Of a stretch of 64,000 nt of DNA, positions 8,312-16,827 are shown one piece after another. How positions within the stretch are numbered: the stretch's first letter is position 1; each line of letters starts with the position of its first letter. Position numbers and translations under genes: made by a program. This DNA comes from Streptomyces rugosispiralis (lineage in GTDB: Bacteria; Actinomycetota; Actinomycetes; Streptomycetales; Streptomycetaceae). The notes beneath the pieces are model-generated. The model was given only the letters and a program-made list of their open reading frames with translations. It was not told where the DNA came from and ran no database searches. Where the stretch lies: the NCBI RefSeq assembly GCF_024505145.1, contig NZ_JANIAA010000023.1, forward strand, positions 79,836 through 143,835. The letters run 5' to 3'.

Positions 8312-9718
8312 ATGACTGCCCCGACCACCACCACCACCACCGCGCGCAAGGGGGGCCGCTGGATCGAGCAGTGGGACCCGGAGGACGAGAGCTTCTGGCG
8401 GGAGAAGGGGGAGCGGATAGCCGCCCGGAACCTGGTCTTCTCCATCCTCTCCGAGCACATCGGGTTCTCGATCTGGAGCCTGTGGTCGGTGATGGTGCTG
8501 TTCATGGGGCCGGAGTACGGGGTCGACCCGGCCGGGAAGTTCTTCCTGGTCGCTATGCCCACCTTGGTCGGCGGGGTGCTGCGGGTGCCGTACACCTTCG
8601 CCGTCGCGCGGTTCGGCGGGCGCAACTGGACGATCGTCAGCGCGGGGCTGCTGCTCGTGCCCGCGATCGCCGCCGCCGTGGTGATGGAGCCCGGCACCTC
8701 GTACACCACGTTCATGGTGGTCGCGGCGCTCACCGGGGTCGGGGGCGGCAACTTCGCCTCGTCCATGACCAACATCAACTCCTTCTACCCGCTGCGCAGG
8801 AAGGGCTGGGCGCTCGGGCTCAACGCGGGCGGCGGCAACATCGGCGTGCCCGTGATCCAACTGGTCGGGCTGCTGGTGATCGGCACCGCCGGGGCGGCCC
8901 ATCCGCGCCTCGTGCTCGCCGTCTACATCCCGCTGATCGTCGTCGCGGCGGCGCTCTCGGCGCTGTTCATGGACAACCTGGCGCCCGTGCGCAACGACGC
9001 CGGGGCGGCCAGGGAGGCGGCGCGGGACGCCCACACCTGGATCATGTCGCTGCTCTACATCGGCACCTTCGGCTCGTTCATCGGCTACAGCTTCGCCTTC
9101 GGTCTTGTGCTGCAGAACCAGTTCGACCGCACCCCGCTCCAGGCCGCCTCGCTCACCTTCATCGGCCCGCTGCTCGGCTCGCTCATCCGCCCCGTCGGCG
9201 GTCGGCTCGCCGACGCCCACGGCGGCGCGAAGATCACGCTGTGGACCTTCGCCGCCATGGCCGCCGCGACCGTCGTGGTGGTCTATGCCTCCGCGCAGAA
9301 GTCGCTGTCCGTCTTCCTCGTCGGCTTCATCGCCCTCTTCGTGCTCAGCGGGCTCGGCAACGGCTCCACCTTCAAGATGATCCCCGGCATCTTCCAGGCG
9401 AAGGCCGTGGCCCGCGGCCTGACCGGCGAGGAGGCCGCGGCCTATGGGCGGCGGCTGTCGGGCGCGGCGATGGGGCTGATCGGGGCGGTCGGCGCGCTCG
9501 GCGGGCTCGGGATCAACCTCGCCTTCCGGGAGTCGTTCGCGGGCGCCCACTCCGGGACCCCCGCCTTCGTCTCCTTCCTCGCCTTCTACGCCGTGTGCTC
9601 CGCGGTCACCTGGGCCGTATACCTCCGTGGCGCCCGCCGCCCGGCCACGGTGTCCGGCGCGCAGGCGGGTGCGCATGATCCGCGGACGGAGCGGCAACCC
9701 GCCTACGCGGACGTCTGA
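8312..9718 (+). CDS. narK: NarK-type nitrate/nitrite MFS transporter
   Basis: 468-residue major facilitator protein with about 12 membrane segments. The nitrate/nitrite porter signature is present (GVGGGNFASSMTNINSFYP, about residues 142-160) and a second glycine-rich signature, SGLGNGSTFKMIP, lies in the second half. A soluble N-terminal stretch (about 35 residues, WIEQWDPEDESFW) precedes the first helix, as in other actinobacterial NarK proteins. GGAGG sits 4 bp before the ATG at 8312; GTG at 8309 is an alternative. It probably moves nitrate in or nitrite out, and pairs with nnaR downstream. Confidence 0.9.
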   Translation: MTAPTTTTTTARKGGRWIEQWDPEDESFWREKGERIAARNLVFSILSEHIGFSIWSLWSVMVLFMGPEYGVDPAGKFFLVAMPTLVGGVLRVPYTFAVARFGGRNWTIVSAGLLLVPAIAAAVVMEPGTSYTTFMVVAALTGVGGGNFASSMTNINSFYPLRRKGWALGLNAGGGNIGVPVIQLVGLLVIGTAGAAHPRLVLAVYIPLIVVAAALSALFMDNLAPVRNDAGAAREAARDAHTWIMSLLYIGTFGSFIGYSFAFGLVLQNQFDRTPLQAASLTFIGPLLGSLIRPVGGRLADAHGGAKITLWTFAAMAAATVVVVYASAQKSLSVFLVGFIALFVLSGLGNGSTFKMIPGIFQAKAVARGLTGEEAAAYGRRLSGAAMGLIGAVGALGGLGINLAFRESFAGAHSGTPAFVSFLAFYAVCSAVTWAVYLRGARRPATVSGAQAGAHDPRTERQPAYADV

Positions 9719-9925
9719 GCGGACGTCTGAGCGGACGTCTGAGCGGACGGCTCGGGGCGGCTGAGGGGGCGTCTGGACGGGCGTCCCCCGCGGCTCGGGG
9801 CGTACGGTCGGCCGGGGGAGTCCGTACGGCCGGGCGGAAGCCCGTACGGTCGGCCGGGGGAGCCCGTACGGCGGGTCGGGGAACGCCCGTACGGCGGGTT
9901 GGGGAAGCCCCCGGCCGTCCACTCC
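9708..9925. repeat. short tandem repeats between narK and nnaR
   Basis: Two repeat blocks fill most of the 322-bp gap. A 12-bp unit, GCGGACGTCTGA, repeats about three times at 9715-9745 and overlaps the narK stop. At about 9805-9920 a 20-23-bp unit beginning CGTACGG and ending GGGGAAGCC or a variant repeats five times. No coding potential; probably replication-slippage products. Confidence 0.75.
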
Positions 9926-9963
9926 GTTACGCCTGGGAAACCTCCGTGAACCGCCACCGACAC
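9926..9963 (+). promoter_or_regulatory. GlnR box upstream of nnaR
   Basis: Four half-sites with exact 6-bp spacers: GTTAC (9926), GAAAC (9937), GAACC (9948), GACAC (9959). This is the canonical a-b/a-b GlnR layout with 11-bp periodicity. It ends 77 bp before the nnaR start. nnaR is a reported GlnR target in S. coelicolor, as I recall, so nitrogen-dependent activation here is likely. Confidence 0.75.
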
Positions 9964-10040
9964 GGGACGGCGACAGGATGCGGAACCGAAGGCGCCCATA
10001 CCCGAGTGAAACGGGAGAACGGGAGATCGGGACGAGAGCC

Positions 10041-11210
10041 ATGCACCGAGAACAGACCGGAGCCGCGGGCGACGAGGTGCCCGTCGGCCCTCTCGCCGGA
10101 TTCACCGTTGGGGTCACCGCCGCGCGCCGCGCGGATGAGCTCGGCGCCCTGCTGCGGCGCCGCGGCGCGGAGGTGATGTACGCGCCCGCGCTGCGGATCG
10201 TGCCGCTGGCCGACGACTCCGAACTCCTCGCGGCCACGAAGCAGTTGATCGACAGCGCCCCCGATGTCGTGGTCGCCACCACCGCCATCGGCTTCCGCGG
10301 CTGGGTCGAGGCCGCCGACGGCTGGGGCCTGGGCGACGCCCTGCTCGACCGGCTGCGCGAGGTGCGGCTGCTGGCCCGCGGGCCCAAGGTGCGCGGGGCG
10401 ATCCGGGCCGCCGGGCTGACCGAGGAGTGGTACCCGGCCTCCGAGTCGATGGCCGAGGTGCTCGAGCGGCTGCTGGAGGAGGGCGTCGAGGGGCACCGCA
10501 TCGCCGTCCAGTTGCACGGCGAGCCGCTGCCCGGCTTCGTCGAGTCGCTGCGGGCCGGGGGAGCGGAGGTGGTCGGGGTGCCGGTGTACCGCTGGATGCC
10601 ACCGGAGGACATCGGGCCGGTGGACCGGCTGCTGGACGCGACGGTCGCGCGGGCCCTGGACGCCGTCACCTTCACGAGCGCGCCCGCCGCCGCGAGTCTG
10701 CTGGACCGGGCGGGGCGGCGCGGGATGCGTGAGGAGCTGGTGGACGCGCTCCGCCATGATGTGCTGCCCGCGTGTGTCGGGCCGGTCACCGCGCTGCCGC
10801 TGGAGGCCCACGACATTCCCACCTCCCAGCCCGAACGGTTCCGGCTCGGGCCGCTGGCGCAGCTGCTGACCGCGGAACTTCCGGGGCGGGTGCGGCCGTT
10901 GCCGGTCGCCGGGCGGCGGCTGGAGATCCGTGGCCACGCGGTGGTCGTGGACGGTGAGCTGCGTACGGTGCCGCCCGCCGGGATGGCGTTGCTGCGGGCT
11001 CTGGCCCGCCGGCCCGGCTGGGTCGTGGCGCGGTCGGAGCTGCTGCGGTCGTTGCCGGGGGCGGGGCGGGACGAGCATGCGGTGGAGACGGCGATGGCTC
11101 GGCTGCGGACGGCTCTTGGGTCGCCCAAGCTGATCCAGACGGTGGTCAAGCGGGGGTATCGGCTGGCGCTCGATCCTTCGGCCGACACGAAGTATGGGGG
11201 CGGCGCGTAG
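10041..11210 (+). CDS. nnaR: NnaR-like regulator: HemD domain fused to winged-helix domain
   Basis: 389 residues in two parts. Residues ~15-275 form a uroporphyrinogen-III synthase (HemD) fold (GFTVGVTAARRADELGALLRR at the start). Residues ~290-380 form an OmpR-type winged-helix DNA-binding domain, ending in the typical LIQTVVKRGYRL. Proteins of this architecture (NnaR) activate nitrate/nitrite assimilation genes together with GlnR; the HemD part is thought to sense rather than make tetrapyrrole. ATG 10041 follows a GAGAG-type ribosome site. Its position after narK and behind a GlnR box supports the name. Confidence 0.85.
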   Translation: MHREQTGAAGDEVPVGPLAGFTVGVTAARRADELGALLRRRGAEVMYAPALRIVPLADDSELLAATKQLIDSAPDVVVATTAIGFRGWVEAADGWGLGDALLDRLREVRLLARGPKVRGAIRAAGLTEEWYPASESMAEVLERLLEEGVEGHRIAVQLHGEPLPGFVESLRAGGAEVVGVPVYRWMPPEDIGPVDRLLDATVARALDAVTFTSAPAAASLLDRAGRRGMREELVDALRHDVLPACVGPVTALPLEAHDIPTSQPERFRLGPLAQLLTAELPGRVRPLPVAGRRLEIRGHAVVVDGELRTVPPAGMALLRALARRPGWVVARSELLRSLPGAGRDEHAVETAMARLRTALGSPKLIQTVVKRGYRLALDPSADTKYGGGA

Positions 11211-11213
11211 CTG

Positions 11214-11332
11214 TTTGCCGGGGCTCCGCCCCGGGCCCCGCTCCTCAAACGCCGGAGGGGCTGGGGTTCCGCCCGAGGGGCTGGTGTTCCGCCCCCGAGG
11301 GGCTGGAGTTCAGCCCCCGAGGGGTTACGGGG
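11214..11332. repeat. REP-like intergenic element
   Basis: GC-rich element: an inverted GGGGCTCCGCCCC core near 11220, then GAGGGGCTGG(G/T/A)GTTC repeated three times in ~22-bp units (11254-11328). Sequences of this style recur after genes throughout Streptomyces chromosomes and can act as transcription terminators for the gene before them. Confidence 0.6.
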
Positions 11333-11397
11333 GACAGGCGGGGCGGGCACTCTGAGGGGTGACCGGATCGGGCCTTCCCCGAAGGAGTGACGGGAAC

Positions 11398-12003
11398 ATG
11401 GCGTCGGCGTCGTCGGCCTACGACCTGCGGTTCGACTCGGGGCGGATCTGCCTGGACCTGGTGGCCACGGTCGGCGGCCGGCTCAGCGAGGCGCCCGTCG
11501 AGCGGCTCGGCGGGGTGGAGCCCCTCAGAGCGTGGCTGCTGGGCGCCGGTCTGGTGCCCGGTGGCACCTCGCTCGAGGGTGTGGACCACCGCTGGCTCAT
11601 CCGCTTCCGGGCCGCCCGCGACCTGCTGCACCGTATCGTCCACAACGAGGTCGAGGGCCGTGCCGCGGCCGCCGATCTGGAGCGGATGAACGCGCTGGCC
11701 GCCACCGCCCCGCCCGCCCTGCGCGCCGTACGGACCCCCGACGGCGCCCTGGCCCGCGCCCTCGCCGGGAAGCCGGACTGCGGCGCGCTGCTCTCCCAGA
11801 TCGCCCGGGACGCGGTGCAGTTGCTCACCGACCCGGTGGCGCGCGGGCAGTTGCGCCGCTGCGAGGGGGAGACCTGCTCGCTGGTCTACCTCGACACCTC
11901 GCGCGGCCGCCGCAGGCGCTGGTGCTCCAGCGAGGTCTGCGGAAACCGCGAGCGGGTTGCCCGTCACCGCCGTCGGGTAAACCCGAGCATCAGCAAAACA
12001 TGA
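11398..12003 (+). CDS. CGNR zinc-finger / ABATE domain protein
   Basis: 201-residue protein with an N-terminal ABATE (stress-linked, putative regulatory) domain beginning around FDSGRICLDLVATVGG. A C-terminal CGNR zinc finger follows: two cysteines around RRCEGETCSLVYLD and two in WCSSEVCGNRERV, after an Arg-rich stretch. Members of this family are thought to bind DNA, but targets are mostly unknown. ATG 11398 has AAGGAG about 10 bp upstream. It stands alone, followed by a 270-bp gap. Confidence 0.85.
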   Translation: MASASSAYDLRFDSGRICLDLVATVGGRLSEAPVERLGGVEPLRAWLLGAGLVPGGTSLEGVDHRWLIRFRAARDLLHRIVHNEVEGRAAAADLERMNALAATAPPALRAVRTPDGALARALAGKPDCGALLSQIARDAVQLLTDPVARGQLRRCEGETCSLVYLDTSRGRRRRWCSSEVCGNRERVARHRRRVNPSISKT

Positions 12004-12275
12004 GCGATATTCAGTCATGACCCGGACACGACCCGGACATGACGCAGGCCCCGGATGGGGGGACCGGGGCCTGCGGGGCGGATTTGGGGAGGGAGCCCTT
12101 CCTGGCGGCCGTCGCCCGCCCGGCGTCGGCCTTACTCGGACTCAAGTACGCACCGCACAGCGGGAGATGTTCAGCCGGAAAATGGGATGTACATCACACG
12201 ATGGTCGATGAACGCCGAGCGTTTCCAGCCCGTACCCCCCTCGACCCGACGGCTTGCGTACGCAAAGATGCCCTC

Positions 12276-12797
12276 GTGACCGAGAGGACGACACCGGACG
12301 ACGCGCTCATGCGAGCGCTCTACGCGGAGCACGCAGGCCCGCTTCTCGCCTTCGTCCTGCGCCTGGTCGCGGGCGACCGGCACCGCGCCGAGGACGTGGT
12401 CCAGGAGACCCTCCTGCGCGCCTGGCGCAACGCCGACCAACTGCGGCGCTCCGGAGGATCGCTACGGCCCTGGCTGGTGACCGTGGCCCGCCGCATCGTC
12501 ATCGACGGCCACCGCCAACGCCGCGCACGCCCCCACGAAGTGGACGCGGCGCCGCTCCATGTGATGCCCGCCGCGGACGACATCGACCGCGCATTGCGTC
12601 AGATGACCATTTCCGACGCGTTGAATGACCTCACCGACGCACATAGAGCGGCGCTCGTCGAGACATACTTCAAGGGACGGACGGTGAGTGAGGCGGCCGA
12701 AGTGCTGGGCGTTCCCGCCGGGACGGTACGGTCCCGGGTCTTCTACGCGCTGCGCTCCCTGAAGCTTTCGCTCGAGGAACGGGGGGTCACGGCATGA
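12276..12797 (+). CDS. ECF-type RNA polymerase sigma factor
   Basis: 173-residue sigma factor with region 2 (YAEHAGPLLAFVLRLV, AEDVVQETLLRAWR) and region 4 (RAALVETYFKGRTVSEAAEVLGVPAGTVRSR) and nothing between them but a short linker, so it belongs to the extracytoplasmic-function group. GTG 12276 starts VTERTTPDDA; the frame is open further upstream but without conserved sequence. The stop overlaps the anti-sigma ATG by four bases. The pair suggests a SigK/SigL-like envelope or redox response. Confidence 0.9.
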   Translation: MTERTTPDDALMRALYAEHAGPLLAFVLRLVAGDRHRAEDVVQETLLRAWRNADQLRRSGGSLRPWLVTVARRIVIDGHRQRRARPHEVDAAPLHVMPAADDIDRALRQMTISDALNDLTDAHRAALVETYFKGRTVSEAAEVLGVPAGTVRSRVFYALRSLKLSLEERGVTA

Positions 12798-13558
12798 TGC
12801 CGGCAGCGGACGACCAGCAGCACACCGCGGTCGGCGCCTATGCGCTCGGGGTGCTCGACCCCGCCGACGCGGCGCGCTTCGAGGACCACCTCATCGGGTG
12901 CGAGCGGTGCGCCGCCGAGCTCGACGAGCTGATGGGCCTCCCGCCGCTGCTGGCCGAGTACGCCACCGCCGCCGACGGCACCGCGCTCCCGGATCCGGCG
13001 GTGGTCACCGCCCGCCCGGGGCCCGAACTGCTCGACCGGCTGCTGGACGATGTCGCGGCGAGCCGGAAAGCCTCCGGCAGACGGCGTCTCTTCCTCGTCG
13101 CCGCGGCCGCCGTCCTCATCGTCGGCGGCCCGCTCGCGGGAGCGGCCATCACCGCGAACTCCGACGACGGCGGGGGCAAGGGACAGGTGGTGGCCTCCTC
13201 CTCCAAGCAGGTGTACGACCAGGGCGAGAAGTTCAGCGCGGTCGACCCCGTCACCAAGGTGGACGCCTCCGTCTCGGTGCAGCAGAAGGGCTGGGGCACC
13301 TCCGTCGCCCTCAAGCTGGGCAACCTCAAGGGGCCGCGCACCTGCGACCTGGTCGCCATCGGCAAGGACGGCCACGAGGAGACCATCACCACCTGGGCCG
13401 TGCCCACCTCGGGCTACGGCGTCAAGGACGGGGACGGCTCCCGTTGGAGCAAGGAACCGCTCTACGCCCAGGGCGGCGCCGCCATGAACACCAACGAGAT
13501 CGAGCGGTTCGAGGTCCGCACCCTGGACGGCCGGCGCCTGGCGCAGGTCAGGCTCTGA
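12794..13558 (+). CDS. membrane anti-sigma factor (zinc-finger, RskA-like)
   Basis: 254-residue anti-sigma factor. The N-terminal cytoplasmic part has the zinc-binding H-X3-C-X2-C motif (HLIGCERC, residues ~35-42) that grips the sigma factor. One membrane helix follows (LFLVAAAAVLIVGGPLAGAAI, ~97-117). The ~130-residue extracytoplasmic RskA-like part is rich in Lys/Asp (LKLGNLKGPRTCDLVAIGKDG). ATG at 12794 lies within the sigma stop (ATGA), so synthesis is coupled. It presumably holds the ECF factor inactive until the outer domain is cleaved or altered. Confidence 0.88.
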   Translation: MMPAADDQQHTAVGAYALGVLDPADAARFEDHLIGCERCAAELDELMGLPPLLAEYATAADGTALPDPAVVTARPGPELLDRLLDDVAASRKASGRRRLFLVAAAAVLIVGGPLAGAAITANSDDGGGKGQVVASSSKQVYDQGEKFSAVDPVTKVDASVSVQQKGWGTSVALKLGNLKGPRTCDLVAIGKDGHEETITTWAVPTSGYGVKDGDGSRWSKEPLYAQGGAAMNTNEIERFEVRTLDGRRLAQVRL

Positions 13559-13623
13559 GAAACCCCCTCCCCTTCAGGTGTACGGTTGACGGCTGCCCTT
13601 AAGAACACAGAAGGGGGCCCTGG

Positions 13624-16107
13624 GTGGCCGCGCACAACGCCACGCATGACGACCGGACGGCACCGCGGGAGGACCGCGGGGACGGGGTCCGGGACAGCGA
13701 GATCCGGATCGAACAGGCGCATCTGGACCGGGTGTACCACCGCCTCGAGGAGAAGATCCACGAGGCGGAGTTCCTCATGGACGACGCCGCCAAGCGCGGT
13801 CAGGTCGGCACGCCCGGCGCGCTCGCCGAACGGGACGCCCAGGTCTTCCGGGCCGGGGTCCACCTCAACCGGCTGAACAGCGAGTTCGAGGACTTCCTCT
13901 TCGGCCGCATCGATCTGCTGCCGGGCAAGGACGGCCGGCGCGGCCCCGACGGCGCCTACACCTCCGTGGAGCCCGCCGACGACGCCATCCGCACCGGCCC
14001 GGACGGCGACCGCGCGGAGATCGCCGAAACGCTGCACATCGGCCGCATCGGCGTGCTGGACGCCGAGTACGCCCCGCTGGTGATCGATTGGCGGGCGCCC
14101 GCCGCCGCGCCCTTCTACCGCTCCACCCCGGTGGCCCCCGGCCGGGTCGTCCGCCGCCGGGTGATCCGCAGCAAGGGCCGCCGGGTGCTCGGCGTCGAGG
14201 ACGACCTGCTGCGCCCGGAGCTCAGCGCCACCCTCGACGGCGGGGCGCTGCCGGTGGTCGGCGACGGCGCCCTGATGGCCGCGCTCGGCCAGGCCCGCGG
14301 CCACACCATGCGGGACATCGTGGCCTCCATCCAGGCCGAGCAGGACCAGGTGATCCGCGCCCCCGCCGCCTCCGTCACCGAGGTCGAGGGCGGCCCCGGC
14401 ACCGGCAAGACGGCGGTCGCGCTGCACCGTGCGGCGTACCTCCTCTACCAGGACCGGCGGCGCTACGCGGGCGGCATCCTCGTGGTCAGCCCCACCCCGC
14501 TGCTGGTCGCCTACACCGAGGGCGTGCTGCCCTCGCTGGGCGAGGAGGGCCAGGTGGCCATCCGGGCGGTGGGCTCGCTGGTGGAGGGCGCCGAGGCCAC
14601 CACGTACGACACCCCGGCGGTGGCCCGCGTCAAGGGCTCGTCCCGGATGCTGAGGGTGCTCCGCAAGGCCGCCCGCGGCGCGCTGGAGCTGCCGCGGGGA
14701 GCCGCCGCGCCCACCGGCTCGGCTTCGTCGCCGACTTCGCCCTCGTCCGCCGACAACGGCCAGTTGACGGTGGACGGGGCGCTGGACGCCCACGGCGGCA
14801 GACCCGGCGCGGGCTCCGGAGCCAGACCCGGCGGCCCGCCCGAGCGGCTGCGCGTGGTCGCCTTCGGCGCCCGGATCGAGCTGGAAGCCGAGGAACTGCG
14901 CGCCATCCGCCAGAACGTGCTGGGCGGCACCGCGCCCGTCAATCTGCTGCGCCCCCGCGCCCGCCGGCTGCTCCTGGACGCGCTGTGGACCCGCTCCGGC
15001 GCCCCCAGGCGGTACACCGACCCCGAACTGGCCGCCGAGGCGCGGGAGGGCTTCGACGAGGACATCTCCTCCGAGGACTCCTTCCAGGAGTTCCTCGACG
15101 CCTGGTGGCCCGAGCTCACCCCCCGCTCCGTCCTCGCCGCCATGGCCGATGAGAGGCGGCTGAGCCGCTGGTCACGGCGGGTGCTCAACCCCCGTGAGGT
15201 CCGTCAGGTGGCCCGGTCGCTCGGACGGCTCGGCCCGGACGGGCAGGGCGCGCTGTCGGTCCACGACGTGGCGCTGCTGGACGAGCTGATCACCCTCCTG
15301 GGCACCCCGGCCCGCCCCGCGGCCGCCCGCGAGGCCGACCCGCTGGACCAGCTCACCGGTCTGGACGAGCTGACCACGTACGCCGACCGGGTCAGCCCCC
15401 GCCGCAGCCGCGCCGAGCGGGCCGAGCGGGAGCGCGCCGACTACGCCCACGTCATCGTCGACGAGGCGCAGGACCTCACCCCGATGCAGTGGCGGATGAT
15501 CGGACGGCGGGGCCGCCACGCCACCTGGACGGTCGTCGGCGACCCGGCCCAGAGCTCCTGGTCCGACCCGGACGAGGCGGGGCGGGCCCGGGACGAGGCG
15601 CTCGGCAGCCGCCCGCGCCGCCGCTTCACCCTCACCGTCAACTACCGCAACCCGGCGGAGATCGCCGAACTCGCCAGCAAGGTCCTCACCCTCGCCATGC
15701 CCGGCACCCCCGCCCCGGAGGCGGTCCGCTCCACGGGTGTGGCGCCGCGCTTCGTACCCGGCGCGGACGGCGGCCTCGGCGCGGCCGCGCGCCGCGAGGC
15801 GGTCCGGCTGCTGGCCGAGGTGGACGGCACCGTCGGCGTCGTCGTCGCGATGAACCGGCGCGCCCAGGCCCGTCAGTGGCTGACGGGCCTGGGCGACCGG
15901 GTGGTGGCGCTGGGCAGCCTGGAGGCGAAGGGGCTGGAGTACGACGCGACGGTCGTGGTCTCGCCCGCCGAGATCGCCGACGAGTCCCCGGCGGGGCTCC
16001 GGGTGCTGTACGTGGCGCTCACCCGCGCCACCCAGCGGCTGACGGTCGTGTCGGGCGACCGCGACGAGCCGGACGGCAACGCCGTCCCCGACCTGCTGCG
16101 GGACTGA
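13624..16107 (+). CDS. helD: HelD-family RNA polymerase recycling ATPase
   Basis: 827-residue superfamily-1 helicase-like ATPase of the HelD/HelR family, which pries stalled RNA polymerase off DNA. The N-terminal coiled-coil arm (residues ~25-95) would enter the secondary channel. Walker A is GGPGTGKT (256-263), Walker B is VIVDEAQD (~610), and C-terminal helicase motifs follow (NYRNPAEI, LYVALTRATQRL). A low-complexity insertion at ~365-400 interrupts the ATPase lobe. GTG 13624 has GAAGGGGG upstream. Some relatives confer rifamycin resistance behind a 19-bp RAE element; I do not see that element here. Confidence 0.9.
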   Translation: MAAHNATHDDRTAPREDRGDGVRDSEIRIEQAHLDRVYHRLEEKIHEAEFLMDDAAKRGQVGTPGALAERDAQVFRAGVHLNRLNSEFEDFLFGRIDLLPGKDGRRGPDGAYTSVEPADDAIRTGPDGDRAEIAETLHIGRIGVLDAEYAPLVIDWRAPAAAPFYRSTPVAPGRVVRRRVIRSKGRRVLGVEDDLLRPELSATLDGGALPVVGDGALMAALGQARGHTMRDIVASIQAEQDQVIRAPAASVTEVEGGPGTGKTAVALHRAAYLLYQDRRRYAGGILVVSPTPLLVAYTEGVLPSLGEEGQVAIRAVGSLVEGAEATTYDTPAVARVKGSSRMLRVLRKAARGALELPRGAAAPTGSASSPTSPSSADNGQLTVDGALDAHGGRPGAGSGARPGGPPERLRVVAFGARIELEAEELRAIRQNVLGGTAPVNLLRPRARRLLLDALWTRSGAPRRYTDPELAAEAREGFDEDISSEDSFQEFLDAWWPELTPRSVLAAMADERRLSRWSRRVLNPREVRQVARSLGRLGPDGQGALSVHDVALLDELITLLGTPARPAAAREADPLDQLTGLDELTTYADRVSPRRSRAERAERERADYAHVIVDEAQDLTPMQWRMIGRRGRHATWTVVGDPAQSSWSDPDEAGRARDEALGSRPRRRFTLTVNYRNPAEIAELASKVLTLAMPGTPAPEAVRSTGVAPRFVPGADGGLGAAARREAVRLLAEVDGTVGVVVAMNRRAQARQWLTGLGDRVVALGSLEAKGLEYDATVVVSPAEIADESPAGLRVLYVALTRATQRLTVVSGDRDEPDGNAVPDLLRD

Positions 16108-16201
16108 CCACCACCCCGGCCGGAGGACCCCGGCGCCCGGCGCTCCTCAGCCGCTCCAAAATCCACCCCCGGGAGGGGAATCCCTTCCCGGGCCTGTTTG
16201 T

Positions 16202-16310
16202 TAGCCTTGATGTGGCACCGGCCCGATCCAAGCCCCCGGGCCCAACCTTCGTCGCTTCGAGCGACCACTTGCCGCGAGGCGAGCATGGCGGGTCGGTGCC
16301 ACCTTTCATC
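16202..16310 (+). ncRNA. candidate structured small RNA between HelD and cold-shock genes
   Basis: A 14-bp arm at 16212-16225 (GTGGCACCGGCCCG) pairs with 16289-16302 with one mismatch, closing a ~91-nt domain. Inside is a tight hairpin GTCGC-TTCGA-GCGAC (16251-16265). A TAGCCT -10-like box at 16202-16207 would start transcription exactly at the 5' arm, and a pyrimidine-rich stretch follows the 3' arm. End-to-end pairing is typical of stable bacterial sRNAs. I recall an sRNA reported after the equivalent S. coelicolor gene (scr2952) but cannot verify identity. Confidence 0.45.
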
Positions 16311-16318
16311 TCTTCCGT

Positions 16319-16362
16319 GAGGTCCGCGCCCGGCGGCATCAGCCGCCCAGGACGCGGACCTC
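16319..16362 (-). terminator. hairpin at the end of the cold-shock gene
   Basis: Perfect 10-bp arms, GAGGTCCGCG (16319-16328) and CGCGGACCTC (16353-16362), with a smaller GGCGG/CCGCC stem inside. The hairpin spans the last codons and stop of the cold-shock gene. There is no U-run, common for Streptomyces terminators. Confidence 0.6.
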
Positions 16363-16548
16363 TTCCGCTTGGGGGCCCTTGCGGCCCTGCACGATCTGGA
16401 ATTCGACCCGCTGCTCGTCGACCAGGCTGCGGTAGCCGCTGCCGTCGATCGAGCTGTAGTGGACGAAGACATCCGGTCCGCCGTCCTCCTGGGCGATGAA
16501 GCCGTAGCCCTTCTCGGCGTTGAACCACTTCACGGTGCCCTGAGCCAT
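16339..16548 (-). CDS. cold-shock domain protein (CspA family)
   Basis: 69-residue single cold-shock domain that binds single-stranded RNA/DNA as a chaperone. RNP1 is KGYGFIAQ and RNP2 is DVFVHYSSI; the start MAQGTVKWFNAEKG is standard. A GAGGAG ribosome site lies ~10 bp before the ATG at 16548. The C-terminal half (QGRKGPQAEEVRVLGG) is typical of the Streptomyces Csp set. It faces the malic enzyme gene with a 280-bp divergent gap that must hold both promoters and a Csp leader. Confidence 0.95.
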   Translation of the reverse strand: MAQGTVKWFNAEKGYGFIAQEDGGPDVFVHYSSIDGSGYRSLVDEQRVEFQIVQGRKGPQAEEVRVLGG

Positions 16549-16827
16549 GCCCGCGCTCCTCGTTGTCTCTTCCTCGACGTCCTTACGACGCTGTAGCGCG
16601 CCAGAGCCTAGGGCGGCGGCTGCGGCGGACGGCCCGCCTCGCCAGGCGTTCCCGCGAAGGAGTGGGGGTTTCCACTCGGGTGACCCCACTCTGCTATGTC
16701 AGAACAATATGTCCGAAAGTCGGGCCGGGTTACCCCGTACCCAGAGGTAGGTGTAACCATCTGAGGACGTGGCCCGGTATCCCGCGGCCCGGAGAGCATG
16801 AACAAGGGAAAGCAGAGGAAGCAGGCC

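Noticed and set aside
8273..11350. 1025-codon open frame on the minus strand
   Set aside because: It is antisense to narK and nnaR, whose motifs are clear; the product is Arg/Ser/Pro-rich without domains, a common shadow in high-GC DNA.
12170..12215. ECF-type autoregulatory promoter before the sigma gene
   Set aside because: A GGAAAA-like -35 is present, but no convincing -10 at the right spacing, so I did not annotate it.
13559..13623. Rifamycin-associated element upstream of helD
   Set aside because: I looked for the RAE-type inverted repeat and found only an unrelated GC-rich stretch with a TTGACG-like hexamer.
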